Source: DATBFG01 sp036558645 (lineage in GTDB: Bacteria; Acidobacteriota; Terriglobia; Terriglobales; Acidobacteriaceae). From it: DNA of 31,229 nucleotides. The notes beneath the pieces were generated by a model. The model did not search any database. It worked only from the letters and a program-made list of their open reading frames with translations, and was not told where the DNA came from. Where the stretch lies: the NCBI GenBank assembly GCA_036558645.1, contig DATBFG010000044.1, positions 1-31,229 on the forward strand. The letters are read 5' to 3'. Position 1 is the first letter of the stretch, and the number at the start of each line of letters is the position of its first letter. Made by a program: the position numbers and the translations under genes. Of the stretch, positions 23,860-31,229 are shown one piece after another.

Positions 23860-25325
23860 GGCATGCCGCGGCGTTCACGGGCGCGTTATCCGCGTTGCTG
23901 ATGATCTCGGCTGGATGTGCGGTAGGCCCGCGATATGCGCGTCCCTCGGCCACTACCCCACCGCAGTTCAAGGAAATTCCGGAGAATTGGAAAACAGCTC
24001 AACCAAGTGACTCTATATTGCGTGGCAAATGGTGGGAGGTTTACCAGGACCCGCAACTGAATCAGCTCGAGGAGAAGATCAACCTCTCAAATCAGACCTT
24101 GAAAGCTGCACAGAGTCAATTCATGCAGGCAAGAGCGCTGGTACGCCAAAGCCGCGCCGATTACTATCCAACGGTTAGCGGCGGAGCGGCTGTCTCACGT
24201 AACCTGCAGTCCTCCAACCGGGCCCTGTCCAGCCTTACAACAACGACCAATTACACGGATATCACTTTGCCTCTCGATGTTTCCTATGAACCCGATTTAT
24301 GGGGACGCGTCCGCAAGTCAGTGGAGGCGGCTCGTGCGAACGCCCAGGCCAGTGCTGCTGACTTGGAATCGGTGAGCCTCAGCCTGCATTCCGAATTAGC
24401 ACTCGACTATTTTGCCCTGCGAACACTCGACGCTGACGCACAGTTGCTTGAGTCAAATGTCGCGGCCTTCGAGAAGGCACTCGAATTGACCCAGAATCGC
24501 TATAAAGGAGGGGTCGCTTCGCAAGTGGATGTGGCCTTTGCGAAGACCCAGTTAGAAACGACGCGGGCTCAAGCGATCGACGTTCAGCAACAGCGTGCTG
24601 CTTTCGAACATGCCATTGCCACCCTGGTGGGCGAACCAACCTCTACGTTTTCGCTCGCTCGTTTACCGTTGGATATCGCTCCTCCCATCATTCCCGTGGG
24701 AGTGCCCTCGCAACTGCTTGAGCGTCGTCCTGATGTTGCCGGCGCAGAGCGTCGCATTGCCGTCGCAAATGCGCAGATCGGAGTCGCGAAATCTTCGTAC
24801 TTTCCGCTGCTTTCTTTGACGGGAGCAGGCGGTTTCGAAAGCAGCACCATTGGAAACCTATTGACCGGCCCTAGCGGCTTCTACTCGGTTGCGGCAAGTG
24901 TCGTTGAAACGGCCTTTGACGGAGGCCGCCGCGCCGCTGTTTCCGATCAGGCCTGGGCGGCCTACCATCAGTCAGTCGATATCTACCGGCAGAGCCTGCT
25001 CACGGCGTTTCAGGAGGTCGAGGACAATCTGGCGGCTCTGCGAATTCTCGAGCAGGAATCTCATACGCAGGACGAAGCCGTCGCGGCCGCTCAGCAATCG
25101 CTCCAGCTTGCCAACAACCGATACAAGGGTGGCGTCGCAACCTATCTTGAAGTCATCACTTCGGAAAGCTTGGCGCTCTCCGATCAGCGCACCGCAGTCG
25201 ATATAGCAGGGCGGCGCATGAGCGCCAGCGTTCTTCTTATCAAGGCGCTCGGTGGAGGTTGGGACGCCTCAAGCCTACAAAACATCGATTACAGCGAGAG
25301 GCCGGATCACATCACCGGACAGTAA
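23856..25325 (+). CDS. Outer-membrane efflux lipoprotein, NodT/OprM type
   Basis: A 489-residue TolC-like channel protein. The signal peptide ends in a lipobox with C21 (LMISAGC), predicting lipidation. CAVGPRYARPSATTP is the typical mature start, and WWEVYQDPQLNQLEEKI is the conserved entry to the helical barrel. Two outer-membrane-efflux repeats follow, each with the NRYKGGVA motif (at NRYKGGVASQVDVAFAKTQLE and NNRYKGGVATYLEVITSES). PVGVPSQLLERRPDVAGAERRIAVANAQIGVAKS lies between them. It completes the tripartite pump; its start overlaps the adaptor stop. Confidence 0.93.
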   Translation: MRHAAAFTGALSALLMISAGCAVGPRYARPSATTPPQFKEIPENWKTAQPSDSILRGKWWEVYQDPQLNQLEEKINLSNQTLKAAQSQFMQARALVRQSRADYYPTVSGGAAVSRNLQSSNRALSSLTTTTNYTDITLPLDVSYEPDLWGRVRKSVEAARANAQASAADLESVSLSLHSELALDYFALRTLDADAQLLESNVAAFEKALELTQNRYKGGVASQVDVAFAKTQLETTRAQAIDVQQQRAAFEHAIATLVGEPTSTFSLARLPLDIAPPIIPVGVPSQLLERRPDVAGAERRIAVANAQIGVAKSSYFPLLSLTGAGGFESSTIGNLLTGPSGFYSVAASVVETAFDGGRRAAVSDQAWAAYHQSVDIYRQSLLTAFQEVEDNLAALRILEQESHTQDEAVAAAQQSLQLANNRYKGGVATYLEVITSESLALSDQRTAVDIAGRRMSASVLLIKALGGGWDASSLQNIDYSERPDHITGQ

Positions 25326-25334
25326 CCCTAGGTC

Positions 25335-26243
25335 CTACCGCCCACCCGTGGCGGGCGACGATCCTTTCTTCACATACACAAAGTCGTACCCGGTGATCCA
25401 CGTTTTGCCACCGTCAGAAGAGGACTCCCCAAGCTGTCTTACGCGCCCTTCGCTCAATGGCGTGAACGTCATCTTTTGGATGACGTTTAGGCCGTTGGTT
25501 CCCGGTTGCTCCGCGTACCGCATCTCACCACCGACCAAATCGCCGACGTAGAGAGTCGTATTTCCGTTATCTGAGACCCAGAATTGCTCCCATCTTTTCA
25601 GGCTTGCGTTGTACTTGTTAAAACTCTTTCCATCGCCGCCGGCCACCGCTTTCCAGTTCTCGAAGACCACGCAGTCCTTCAGGATTAACTGCACACTGCT
25701 GGTTCCGACCAACTGCGTGCCACTGAAGACATCCCAATCGCCTACCCAGAAGTCGAGTTGCCGATATTCGGAATGTCCTTGGGCATCTTTGCAAGGCTCG
25801 TTGATGGCTTGAGCCTTCTTCTGCAGCTCCTGAAACCTTGGTTCTGCCGTAAGGCTTGCCAGGTCAGGGTCTCCACTCATCGGAATCTTGACCTGTTTCT
25901 CCACCAACTCCGAGAGCAAGTCCAGGGCACGCTGCCTGTCTCCTGACCGAGCATAAGCGCACGCCAGGTTGTATTTGCCATAGGGTGACGCGTAGCCCTT
26001 ATCAATTGCCATCTGAAAACTGTGGATGGCTTCGGCATACTGGCCCGCCTGGTGGTATGCGCCGCCGAGCGATTCCCAGGCATTCGCATTGCTGGGGTTA
26101 GCGTCCACCGAGGCCTTATAAAGCGTGATCGCTTTGGCAAAGTCACCGGCTGCCAGCGCCTTCGATGCGTCATCATTGGCCTGTCCCGCGCAAAAACTGG
26201 CCATCGCAACCACGAACATCGCGAACCACCGCAACCTCGTCAT
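25335..26243 (-). CDS. Secreted TPR protein with lipocalin-like C-terminal domain
   Basis: A 302-residue exported protein of unknown function. A signal peptide covers about residues 1-20 (ending CAGQA). Three TPR-type repeats follow (residues 22-130, with NANAWESLGGAYHQAGQYAEAI). The C-terminal half starts with LDFWVGDWDVFSGTQLVGTSSV, a motif of small extracellular beta-barrel domains common in Acidobacteriota. It continues with LKRWEQFWVSDNGNTTLYVGDL, probably beta strands. It converges with the outer-membrane efflux gene, ten bases away, and diverges from the sensor kinase gene. No partner is evident. Confidence 0.75.
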   Translation of the reverse strand: MTRLRWFAMFVVAMASFCAGQANDDASKALAAGDFAKAITLYKASVDANPSNANAWESLGGAYHQAGQYAEAIHSFQMAIDKGYASPYGKYNLACAYARSGDRQRALDLLSELVEKQVKIPMSGDPDLASLTAEPRFQELQKKAQAINEPCKDAQGHSEYRQLDFWVGDWDVFSGTQLVGTSSVQLILKDCVVFENWKAVAGGDGKSFNKYNASLKRWEQFWVSDNGNTTLYVGDLVGGEMRYAEQPGTNGLNVIQKMTFTPLSEGRVRQLGESSSDGGKTWITGYDFVYVKKGSSPATGGR

Positions 26244-26480
26244 GATGATGATCTCCTGTGTTTAAGACGAGAATCGTACGTCACCGATTGATTAGCGAAT
26301 CACAGTCTGGGATCAATGGTGGCCAGAGGGCAGGGAACATACGCTCTTCGGCTTTGGCTGCTTTCACATCACATACACACAAGGTGTTCGCAGTTTTCTA
26401 AGAAATCTGAGTTTATCCGCTGCGAGAACCTGTATCCTGAAAAGTTGATTTCCAGGTTTTCAACAGATACTTACCAAAGC

Positions 26481-27668
26481 ATGTCATCAAGAAATACTTT
26501 CACCTTGGACCCTTCGTCGACACGTTCGGCGGTACTCCGCGAGGCATCGGTTTGGGCCAAGTGGTTTGCGATCTCAGGTGTCATCTGGCTGTTGTTTTCG
26601 GTGTTCTCTTCGTTGCAACAGCAGCGCATCGACATCTCGTACGGGCGAGAAGCGATGTCGTTCTCTTACTACCTCCACATCGCTCTCGTGAACAATTGGA
26701 TCTATGCAATTCTGGGGCCCCTGATTGTCGTTTACACCTGGAAGATCCACTCCAGGGTCCAGCGAAAACGGACGCTCATCCTGCTTCACGTCGCCGGTTA
26801 TCTTTCGTACACAACCTTACATGCCCTTTGCCGCTTTCTTTTTGCCGCTTTACACGATCCCCGAACCGGCGAAGTAGTGCCACGCAGCCTGCAGTTGTAC
26901 GGCAGAACCTTCCTCGTCTTCGTAATCGATGACATCTTTATGTACTTGACTTTCGCGGCGGGAGCATTCGGATATCACTACTACCGTCAGATACGCGATC
27001 GCGAACTATCGGAATCAAGGCTCCAGGCGCAATTGGCCACAGCGCAGCTGCAAATCCTCAAGATGCAGCTGCAGCCACATTTTCTGTTCAATACCCTGCA
27101 TGCCATCTCCACGCTGGTGACGCGAGACGCCAAGCGCGCGCGCAAGATGATCGTCTTGCTCAGTGAACTTCTGCGTATTGCAATCGACTACGGCATCACC
27201 CAGGAAGTTCCTCTCAAGGAGGAAATCGATTTTGTCAGCAAGTATCTCGACATCGAGAAAATGCGGTTCGAAGAAGACTTGAACGTTCACTTCGACGTGG
27301 ATCCTGAAGTTCTGCATGTAATGGTTCCGAACCTCCTTCTCCAGCCGCTCGTCGAAAATGCTGTCAAGCACGGGGTCCGTGTGCTGGCGGGCGAGGGTGT
27401 CATACATGTTGGCGCCCGGCGGGACAAGGATTGGCTGGTATTGCGAGTCACAGACAATGGCCCCGGCATGCCGCAGCACCCAGAAGTCTCGGGCGGCCTT
27501 GGCCTCAAGATTACGCGTGCACGTCTGGAACAGTTGTATGGAAACCGACAGTCCTTCCTGATCGAGAACTTGCCCCCAGGTGGCGCCTCGATTTCTATCC
27601 GTATTCCGTTTCGCACGGATGTTCAGCACGACCGGGAACTCGAACAGGAGAAAGCCGTCGAGCAATGA
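26481..27668 (+). CDS. LytS/YehU-type sensor histidine kinase
   Basis: A membrane sensor kinase of about 395 residues. Four hydrophobic segments lie in the first 170 residues, followed by a short coiled linker. The phosphoacceptor is H200 in LQPHFLFNTLHAIS, the His_kinase family (PF06580) signature. The ATP-binding domain has LLQPLVENAVKHG (N box) and DNGPGMPQ (G1) with GGLGLKITRARL. I choose the ATG at 26481 because the longer frame to 26316 adds no membrane or conserved sequence. Its stop overlaps the response-regulator start (ATGA), so they form a two-component pair. The signal is unknown. Confidence 0.92.
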   Translation: MSSRNTFTLDPSSTRSAVLREASVWAKWFAISGVIWLLFSVFSSLQQQRIDISYGREAMSFSYYLHIALVNNWIYAILGPLIVVYTWKIHSRVQRKRTLILLHVAGYLSYTTLHALCRFLFAALHDPRTGEVVPRSLQLYGRTFLVFVIDDIFMYLTFAAGAFGYHYYRQIRDRELSESRLQAQLATAQLQILKMQLQPHFLFNTLHAISTLVTRDAKRARKMIVLLSELLRIAIDYGITQEVPLKEEIDFVSKYLDIEKMRFEEDLNVHFDVDPEVLHVMVPNLLLQPLVENAVKHGVRVLAGEGVIHVGARRDKDWLVLRVTDNGPGMPQHPEVSGGLGLKITRARLEQLYGNRQSFLIENLPPGGASISIRIPFRTDVQHDRELEQEKAVEQ

Positions 27669-28417
27669 TTCGTGCGCTGATCGTCGACGACGAAAGCTTG
27701 GCCCGCGAAGCTCTACGAGACATCCTCTCCGAAGACGCTTCTTTCCAAATCCTCAAAGACTGCAAGAACGGCAAAGAGGCCGTTGCTTCCATCCAGCGCG
27801 ATAAACCAGACGTGGTCTTCCTGGATGTCCGCATGCCCGTGCTGGATGGCTTTGGCGTGATTGAGCGCATCGGCGTCGAAAACATGCCGCTTACCGTCTT
27901 CGTCACCGCCTACGATCAGTTCGCTATCAAGGCTTTCGAATCGCAGGCGCTCGACTACGTACTTAAGCCGTTTGACGAGGATCGCTTCCGCAAGACCATC
28001 GACCGGATGAAGCGTCAGTTGCAGAAAGGCTCCTACTCGGACCTGGAAGCGCGGCTGCGCTCGATGTTGAATCTTACGAAGCCGAAATACCAGGACCGGC
28101 TTCCGGTCCGCAGCGGCGGCAGAATTATCTTTCTGCAGATGAGCGACATACGATGGATTGAAGCTGCGGGGAACTACTTGAAGTTTGTCACCAAGGACGA
28201 ATCTGTCCTGATGCGTGGCACGATGGCCAATCTCGAAGGAGAGCTCGATCCTGAGCGGTTTATTCGCATTCATCGTTCCACCATTGTGAATGTCGCGCAT
28301 GTCAAAGAGCTCCGTCCCTGGTACACGGGCGAATACATCGTCATCATGAACGGAGGGAAGGAACTAACCCTGGCCCGCAAATATAGACATTACCTGAAGA
28401 GATTTGTGCAAAATTAG
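27665..28417 (+). CDS. LytTR-family response regulator
   Basis: A 250-residue response regulator. The receiver domain has D9 and D10, phosphoacceptor D54 (VVFLDVRMP), T (FVTAYD) and K (LKPFDE). The LytTR DNA-binding domain covers about residues 140-248, with DIRWIEAAGNYLKFVTKDESVLMRGTMANLEGEL and FIRIHRSTIVNVAHVKEL. The ATG at 27665 overlaps the kinase stop. Its targets might include the adjacent RND operon or the TPR protein, but no LytTR-type paired repeat was identified, so this is only a neighbourhood guess. Confidence 0.93.
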   Translation: MIRALIVDDESLAREALRDILSEDASFQILKDCKNGKEAVASIQRDKPDVVFLDVRMPVLDGFGVIERIGVENMPLTVFVTAYDQFAIKAFESQALDYVLKPFDEDRFRKTIDRMKRQLQKGSYSDLEARLRSMLNLTKPKYQDRLPVRSGGRIIFLQMSDIRWIEAAGNYLKFVTKDESVLMRGTMANLEGELDPERFIRIHRSTIVNVAHVKELRPWYTGEYIVIMNGGKELTLARKYRHYLKRFVQN

Positions 28418-28612
28418 ACTCGATCGGCACGCTCGAGTCAGTCTGTAAGTCCGCCTTCTCCCGGCCTTGTCATTGCCGTTCGGATGTCGAACCGTTGTAT
28501 TTCCATCCCGCCCTTCCCGCCATTCGTCCCAGCGCTACCTGATTTTCAGAACTGCTGGACTAGACTGCACCAAATCGTGGCTACCATAGCCATCTTCACG
28601 AGGTGAATGTAT

Positions 28613-29131
28613 ATGGCTTTCCCGAATGCTTTTGGAGATCTATCTGGATCGGCCCGTCGTCTTCCCGTCTCATCGCATTCTCCGCATGCGGAAGAAGTCG
28701 TCCGGCGTGCCTGGGAGGAATTGCGCTCACTGCGTCACCAACGCGCCGAGATCATGAAGCGCATCGGCACCGTACGCCAGACGATTCTCGGTCTCGCTTC
28801 ACTCTTCGAAGGCTCGATGACCGACGATGAGCTGCTCGACCTGAACGGACGCAAGGCGCACGGCCGCCAGACCGGATTTACAAAAGCCATCCGCATTGTG
28901 TTGATGCAATCGCCCACGCCATTGCGTGCTTCGGAAGTACGGGACCGCCTGGATACTCATGGCATTTCGCTGATCCATCACAAGGGACCTCTGGCCAGCG
29001 TAACCACCGTTCTCAATCGCTTGGTGCAGTATGGGGAAGCCCAAGTCGTGCAGCGTAATGACGGCAAGCGCGCATGGATCTGGGTGAAGCAGGCCGGCAA
29101 CGGGGAGATAGAACACGATTCCGTAGCGTAG
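28613..29131 (+). CDS. Coiled-coil/winged-helix protein of unknown function
   Basis: A 172-residue protein. A helical, probably coiled-coil segment (AEEVVRRAWEELRSLRHQRAEIMKRIGTVRQTILGLASLF) is followed by a compact winged-helix domain (GFTKAIRIVLMQSPTPLRASEVRDRLDTHG through ASVTTVLNRLVQYGEAQVVQRNDGKRAWIWV). The second part looks like a DNA-binding domain of the kind found repeatedly in Acidobacteriota. I choose the second ATG (28613) because GAGGTGA lies the right distance upstream; the first (28607) abuts it. It is monocistronic and its targets are unknown. Confidence 0.75.
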   Translation: MAFPNAFGDLSGSARRLPVSSHSPHAEEVVRRAWEELRSLRHQRAEIMKRIGTVRQTILGLASLFEGSMTDDELLDLNGRKAHGRQTGFTKAIRIVLMQSPTPLRASEVRDRLDTHGISLIHHKGPLASVTTVLNRLVQYGEAQVVQRNDGKRAWIWVKQAGNGEIEHDSVA

Positions 29132-29361
29132 TCTCACGCTGGCGCCGAGGTTGCTTCTGAGGGCTCCCCCACCTCTGCTCGCACTCTTCACGTCTAATAC
29201 AAAAACACTATCAAGTCATTGAGGCTTGCGTTTGCTTGTAGTGGAGCGAGCGCGCGGTGTATTCTCGCCGTCACAATTCCATCGCTCGCGTGGACCGACC
29301 ACATGGATGGCAGCCATGTAGTTTTCTGGCTCAGGGCGATGATTGTTCCAGGAGTGATTTC

Positions 29362-30447
29362 ATGAATCGGCGAAGTTTTTTGCAGTCGACCGGCGTGGCC
29401 TGTGCGGGACTGGCGATCACCAATGTGCTACCGGCATTTGGCGGTACACCATCTACGGCCGAGTGGCGCACTTTTGAAGTCACCACCAGAGTCGAAGTGC
29501 TAAAGCCCAAGGGCATAACTCACATCTGGCTTCCGGCAGCTCTGATCCACGACGCGACATTTCAGAAGACGCACTTTAATCGATTCACTGCTGATGGTGG
29601 AACCGCGAAGTTGACTAAAAATAATCAGAACGCTCTCGGTATCATATCGGCCACGTATCCCGCCGAAAGCAAAGCAGTGCTGATACTCACCAGCAGAGTC
29701 TCGCTGAAGAACTATGCTGTCGATCTTTCCACGCATGGGCGAAGCACTCGTGCTTCAAAAGAAGAGCTGAACTACTTTCTACAGCCCAGCCGCTACGTTC
29801 CTACGGACGGTATTGTGAAAGAGACCGCACTAAAAGCAACCGCGGGAGCAGCCACAGAGATCGACAAGGCTCGGGCGATCTATGAGTGGGTGGTCGACAA
29901 CACCTTTCGCGATCCCAGGGTGCGAGGCTGCGGACGTGGCGACATCCGCGCCATGCTGGAGTCGGGCGACCTGGGCGGGAAATGTGCGGACTTGAATGCG
30001 CTCTATGTTGGCTTAGCACGCTCGGCGGGCCTGCCGGCCCGCCATGTCTACGGTTTGCGCATTGCGAAATCGGAGTTGGGATACAAGAGCCTGGGAGTTG
30101 CGACCGATAAGGCCACCAAAGGCCAGCACTGCCGCGCCGAGGTCTACCTTCACGACTATGGTTGGGTCCCGGTGGATCCGGCCGACGTGCGCAAGGTTGT
30201 CCTCGAAGAGCCGCCGGGAAATCGTGCCCTGAATGATGAAATGGTCTCGAACGCCCGAAAGCGCCTCTTCGGTTCCTGGGAGATGAACTGGATGGCCTAC
30301 AACTATGCTCATGACATAGCATTGCCGGGCTCGAGCGGCCAGCCGCTCGTCTACTTCATGTATCCCCAAGCCGAAACGGCCGACGGACGAGTGGACCCGT
30401 TCGATCCGGATAATTTCAAGTATGAAATTTCGGTGAAGGAAGCGTAG
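29362..30447 (+). CDS. Exported transglutaminase-like protein
   Basis: A 361-residue periplasmic protein with a transglutaminase-like (papain-fold) domain. The signal peptide MNRRSFLQSTGVACAGLAIT carries a twin-arginine motif. The catalytic triad is C208 in GGKCADLNALYVGLARSAGLPARHVYG, H256 in GQHCRAEVYLHDYGW, and D272 in VPVDPADV. An N-terminal domain (34-145) resembles the beta domain that precedes these enzymes. I start at 29362 because AGGAG lies nine bases upstream and the signal peptide begins there. Such proteins may be proteases or amidases acting on peptides or cell wall; the substrate is unknown. Confidence 0.9.
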   Translation: MNRRSFLQSTGVACAGLAITNVLPAFGGTPSTAEWRTFEVTTRVEVLKPKGITHIWLPAALIHDATFQKTHFNRFTADGGTAKLTKNNQNALGIISATYPAESKAVLILTSRVSLKNYAVDLSTHGRSTRASKEELNYFLQPSRYVPTDGIVKETALKATAGAATEIDKARAIYEWVVDNTFRDPRVRGCGRGDIRAMLESGDLGGKCADLNALYVGLARSAGLPARHVYGLRIAKSELGYKSLGVATDKATKGQHCRAEVYLHDYGWVPVDPADVRKVVLEEPPGNRALNDEMVSNARKRLFGSWEMNWMAYNYAHDIALPGSSGQPLVYFMYPQAETADGRVDPFDPDNFKYEISVKEA

Positions 30448-30451
30448 GTAT

Positions 30452-30892
30452 CTACCTGAACATGTTGCTGTGACTGGCACCGTGTCCGTGCCAGCCGTGT
30501 TCGACGCGTGCCTTGATGTCCGCGTATGCAGCATCAATGAGCCTGCTCACCACTCCAGGGTCTATCTTCGTTTCTGGTCTCAGCTTTAGGTGCCGCATGA
30601 ACCTGCCGCTGCCCTGCAGCAGGCGCCCCGGATCCGGCAGCGCTGCTCCGTGAAAGAATCCCACGTTCACATGCGAAGTGAATACATTAACGTAGCCGAA
30701 GGGCGCATCTCCCAAACAAGCCACCGGACAGCCGTCATGTAAGAGCTCCCGGACTTCATCGCCACATTGACGCATTACCTCGAACCAGTGCTGCGCGATG
30801 CCTCCTAAGTCACCAGCGTGATCTTCCATCCACCGATCAATGGCAGGATCCCGCTCGATAGCGCCGTTGAATCGCAACAAATCAGTTGTCAT
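30452..30892 (-). CDS. DUF1801-family protein
   Basis: A 146-residue soluble protein. The motif FTSHVNVGFFHGAALPDPGRLLQGSGRFMRHLKLRP is characteristic of the DUF1801 family, which shares a fold with small frataxin-like proteins; function is unknown. The N-terminal part has the usual FEVMRQCGDEVRELLHDGCP block. It converges with the transglutaminase gene at four bases' distance. The start is ATG at 30892, just next to the tRNA-like fragment at 30909. Confidence 0.8.
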   Translation of the reverse strand: MTTDLLRFNGAIERDPAIDRWMEDHAGDLGGIAQHWFEVMRQCGDEVRELLHDGCPVACLGDAPFGYVNVFTSHVNVGFFHGAALPDPGRLLQGSGRFMRHLKLRPETKIDPGVVSRLIDAAYADIKARVEHGWHGHGASHSNMFR

Positions 30893-30908
30893 CGTCGCAT
30901 CATTTTAT

Positions 30909-30935
30909 TGGCGGAAGCGAATGGGAGTCGAATCC
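30909..30935 (-). repeat. tRNA-like 3' end, resembling tRNA-Sec (possible att site)
   Basis: On the minus strand this ends CGCTTCCGCCA, which is the acceptor 3' strand plus discriminator and CCA seen in bacterial tRNA-Sec genes. The preceding TTCGACT looks like a T loop with a CCCAT stem strand. The matching 5' T-stem strand is poor, and nothing further upstream continues the cloverleaf, so it looks like a fragment. The identity is from resemblance only. Confidence 0.4.
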
Positions 30936-31229
30936 GTTAGAAGACGTAGATACAACAACTTACAACGCAGCAGACGGCATGTTTTGGCACCTGTTCGACG
31001 TAGTTTCTCGCGGACGGCATGTGAAACGGCATGTAACTTCCTTTGGTTCTTCTCTGTTTCGCATTAGGAGGCCACCGGATTAGAATCCTCCATGAAAATC
31101 TACTCGCACTCTTCGTAGCCTTCCCTTCATGCATGTAGCCCTGCGTTGAGCTTTCTCTTGGAGAGGAACAGATCGCGTTCTGGGCATTTTGGAACACACT
31201 GACTCGTCAGCCGAAAAGCCACAACCAGA
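30936..31229. other. Right-end region with three ACGGCATGT repeats
   Basis: No gene is recognised. Three exact copies of ACGGCATGT lie in the same orientation at 30974-30982, 31014-31022 and 31026-31034, the last two 12 bases apart. This resembles the tandem motifs next to the tRNA-Glu att sites in form, not in sequence, and may be arm-type integrase sites of a second element. Confidence 0.4.

Noticed and set aside
26316..26480. Longer start for the sensor kinase
   Set aside because: The extra 55 residues carry no membrane helix or conserved motif, and the ATG at 26481 precedes the first helix directly.
28417..28439. GACTCG/CGAGTC hairpin after the response regulator as terminator
   Set aside because: Only six base pairs, an 11-base loop and no following T-run.
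1..31229. CRISPR array, toxin-antitoxin pair or restriction system
   Set aside because: No regularly spaced repeats and no gene with the matching domains were found in the window.

Overview
The window looks like chromosome from a soil-type Acidobacteriota (Terriglobia/Koribacter-like). This is inferred from gene content, not from a marker gene: a MacB/FtsX permease of the acidobacterial 'duplicated orphan permease' (ADOP) type, a Ser/Thr kinase with a TPR tail, a BlaI/M56 pair, an RND pump with a lipoprotein outer-membrane factor, and moderate G+C.

Layout. Bases 164-4356 look like a decayed integrative element at a tRNA-Glu(TTC) gene. An intact tRNA lies at the right end, a 44-base copy of its 3' half lies at the left end, and a 25-base tandem-repeat motif is present just inside both ends. 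Two different tyrosine-recombinase remnants sit at the right side; one is frameshifted just before its catalytic tyrosine. Between the ends are an intact YfcE/MJ0936-type phosphoesterase and an ADOP permease. Next come a sulfotransferase, a TrmJ-like tRNA methyltransferase and a small SET-domain protein.

Bases 6995-13223, all on the minus strand, form a cell-envelope stress block. In transcription order it holds a Tat-exported sulfite-oxidase-fold molybdoenzyme, a b561-type cytochrome, an ECF sigma factor and its membrane anti-sigma factor (probably one operon), then blaI-blaR1/M56, then the periplasmic protease HtrA/DegP. A near-identical 16-base palindrome lies upstream of both blaI and degP, so the protease is probably part of the BlaI regulon. 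There is no beta-lactamase gene and no penicillin-binding sensor domain in the window.

Bases 13449-15931 are an APC amino-acid permease translationally coupled to a PLP aminotransferase, followed by a 640-base gap with several strong inverted repeats. After that come a Ser/Thr kinase-TPR protein, a three-gene RND efflux operon (permease, adaptor, outer-membrane lipoprotein), a secreted TPR protein on the opposite strand, a LytS/LytTR two-component pair, a winged-helix protein, an exported transglutaminase-like protein and a DUF1801 protein. The last 320 bases hold a tRNA-like 3' end (resembling tRNA-Sec) followed by three copies of ACGGCATGT, which may be the boundary of a second integrative element.

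No complete new defence system or CRISPR array was found. The most promising new biology is the BlaI-M56-DegP regulatory circuit and the molybdoenzyme/cytochrome/ECF sigma operon whose anti-sigma factor carries a periplasmic Cys/His cluster.
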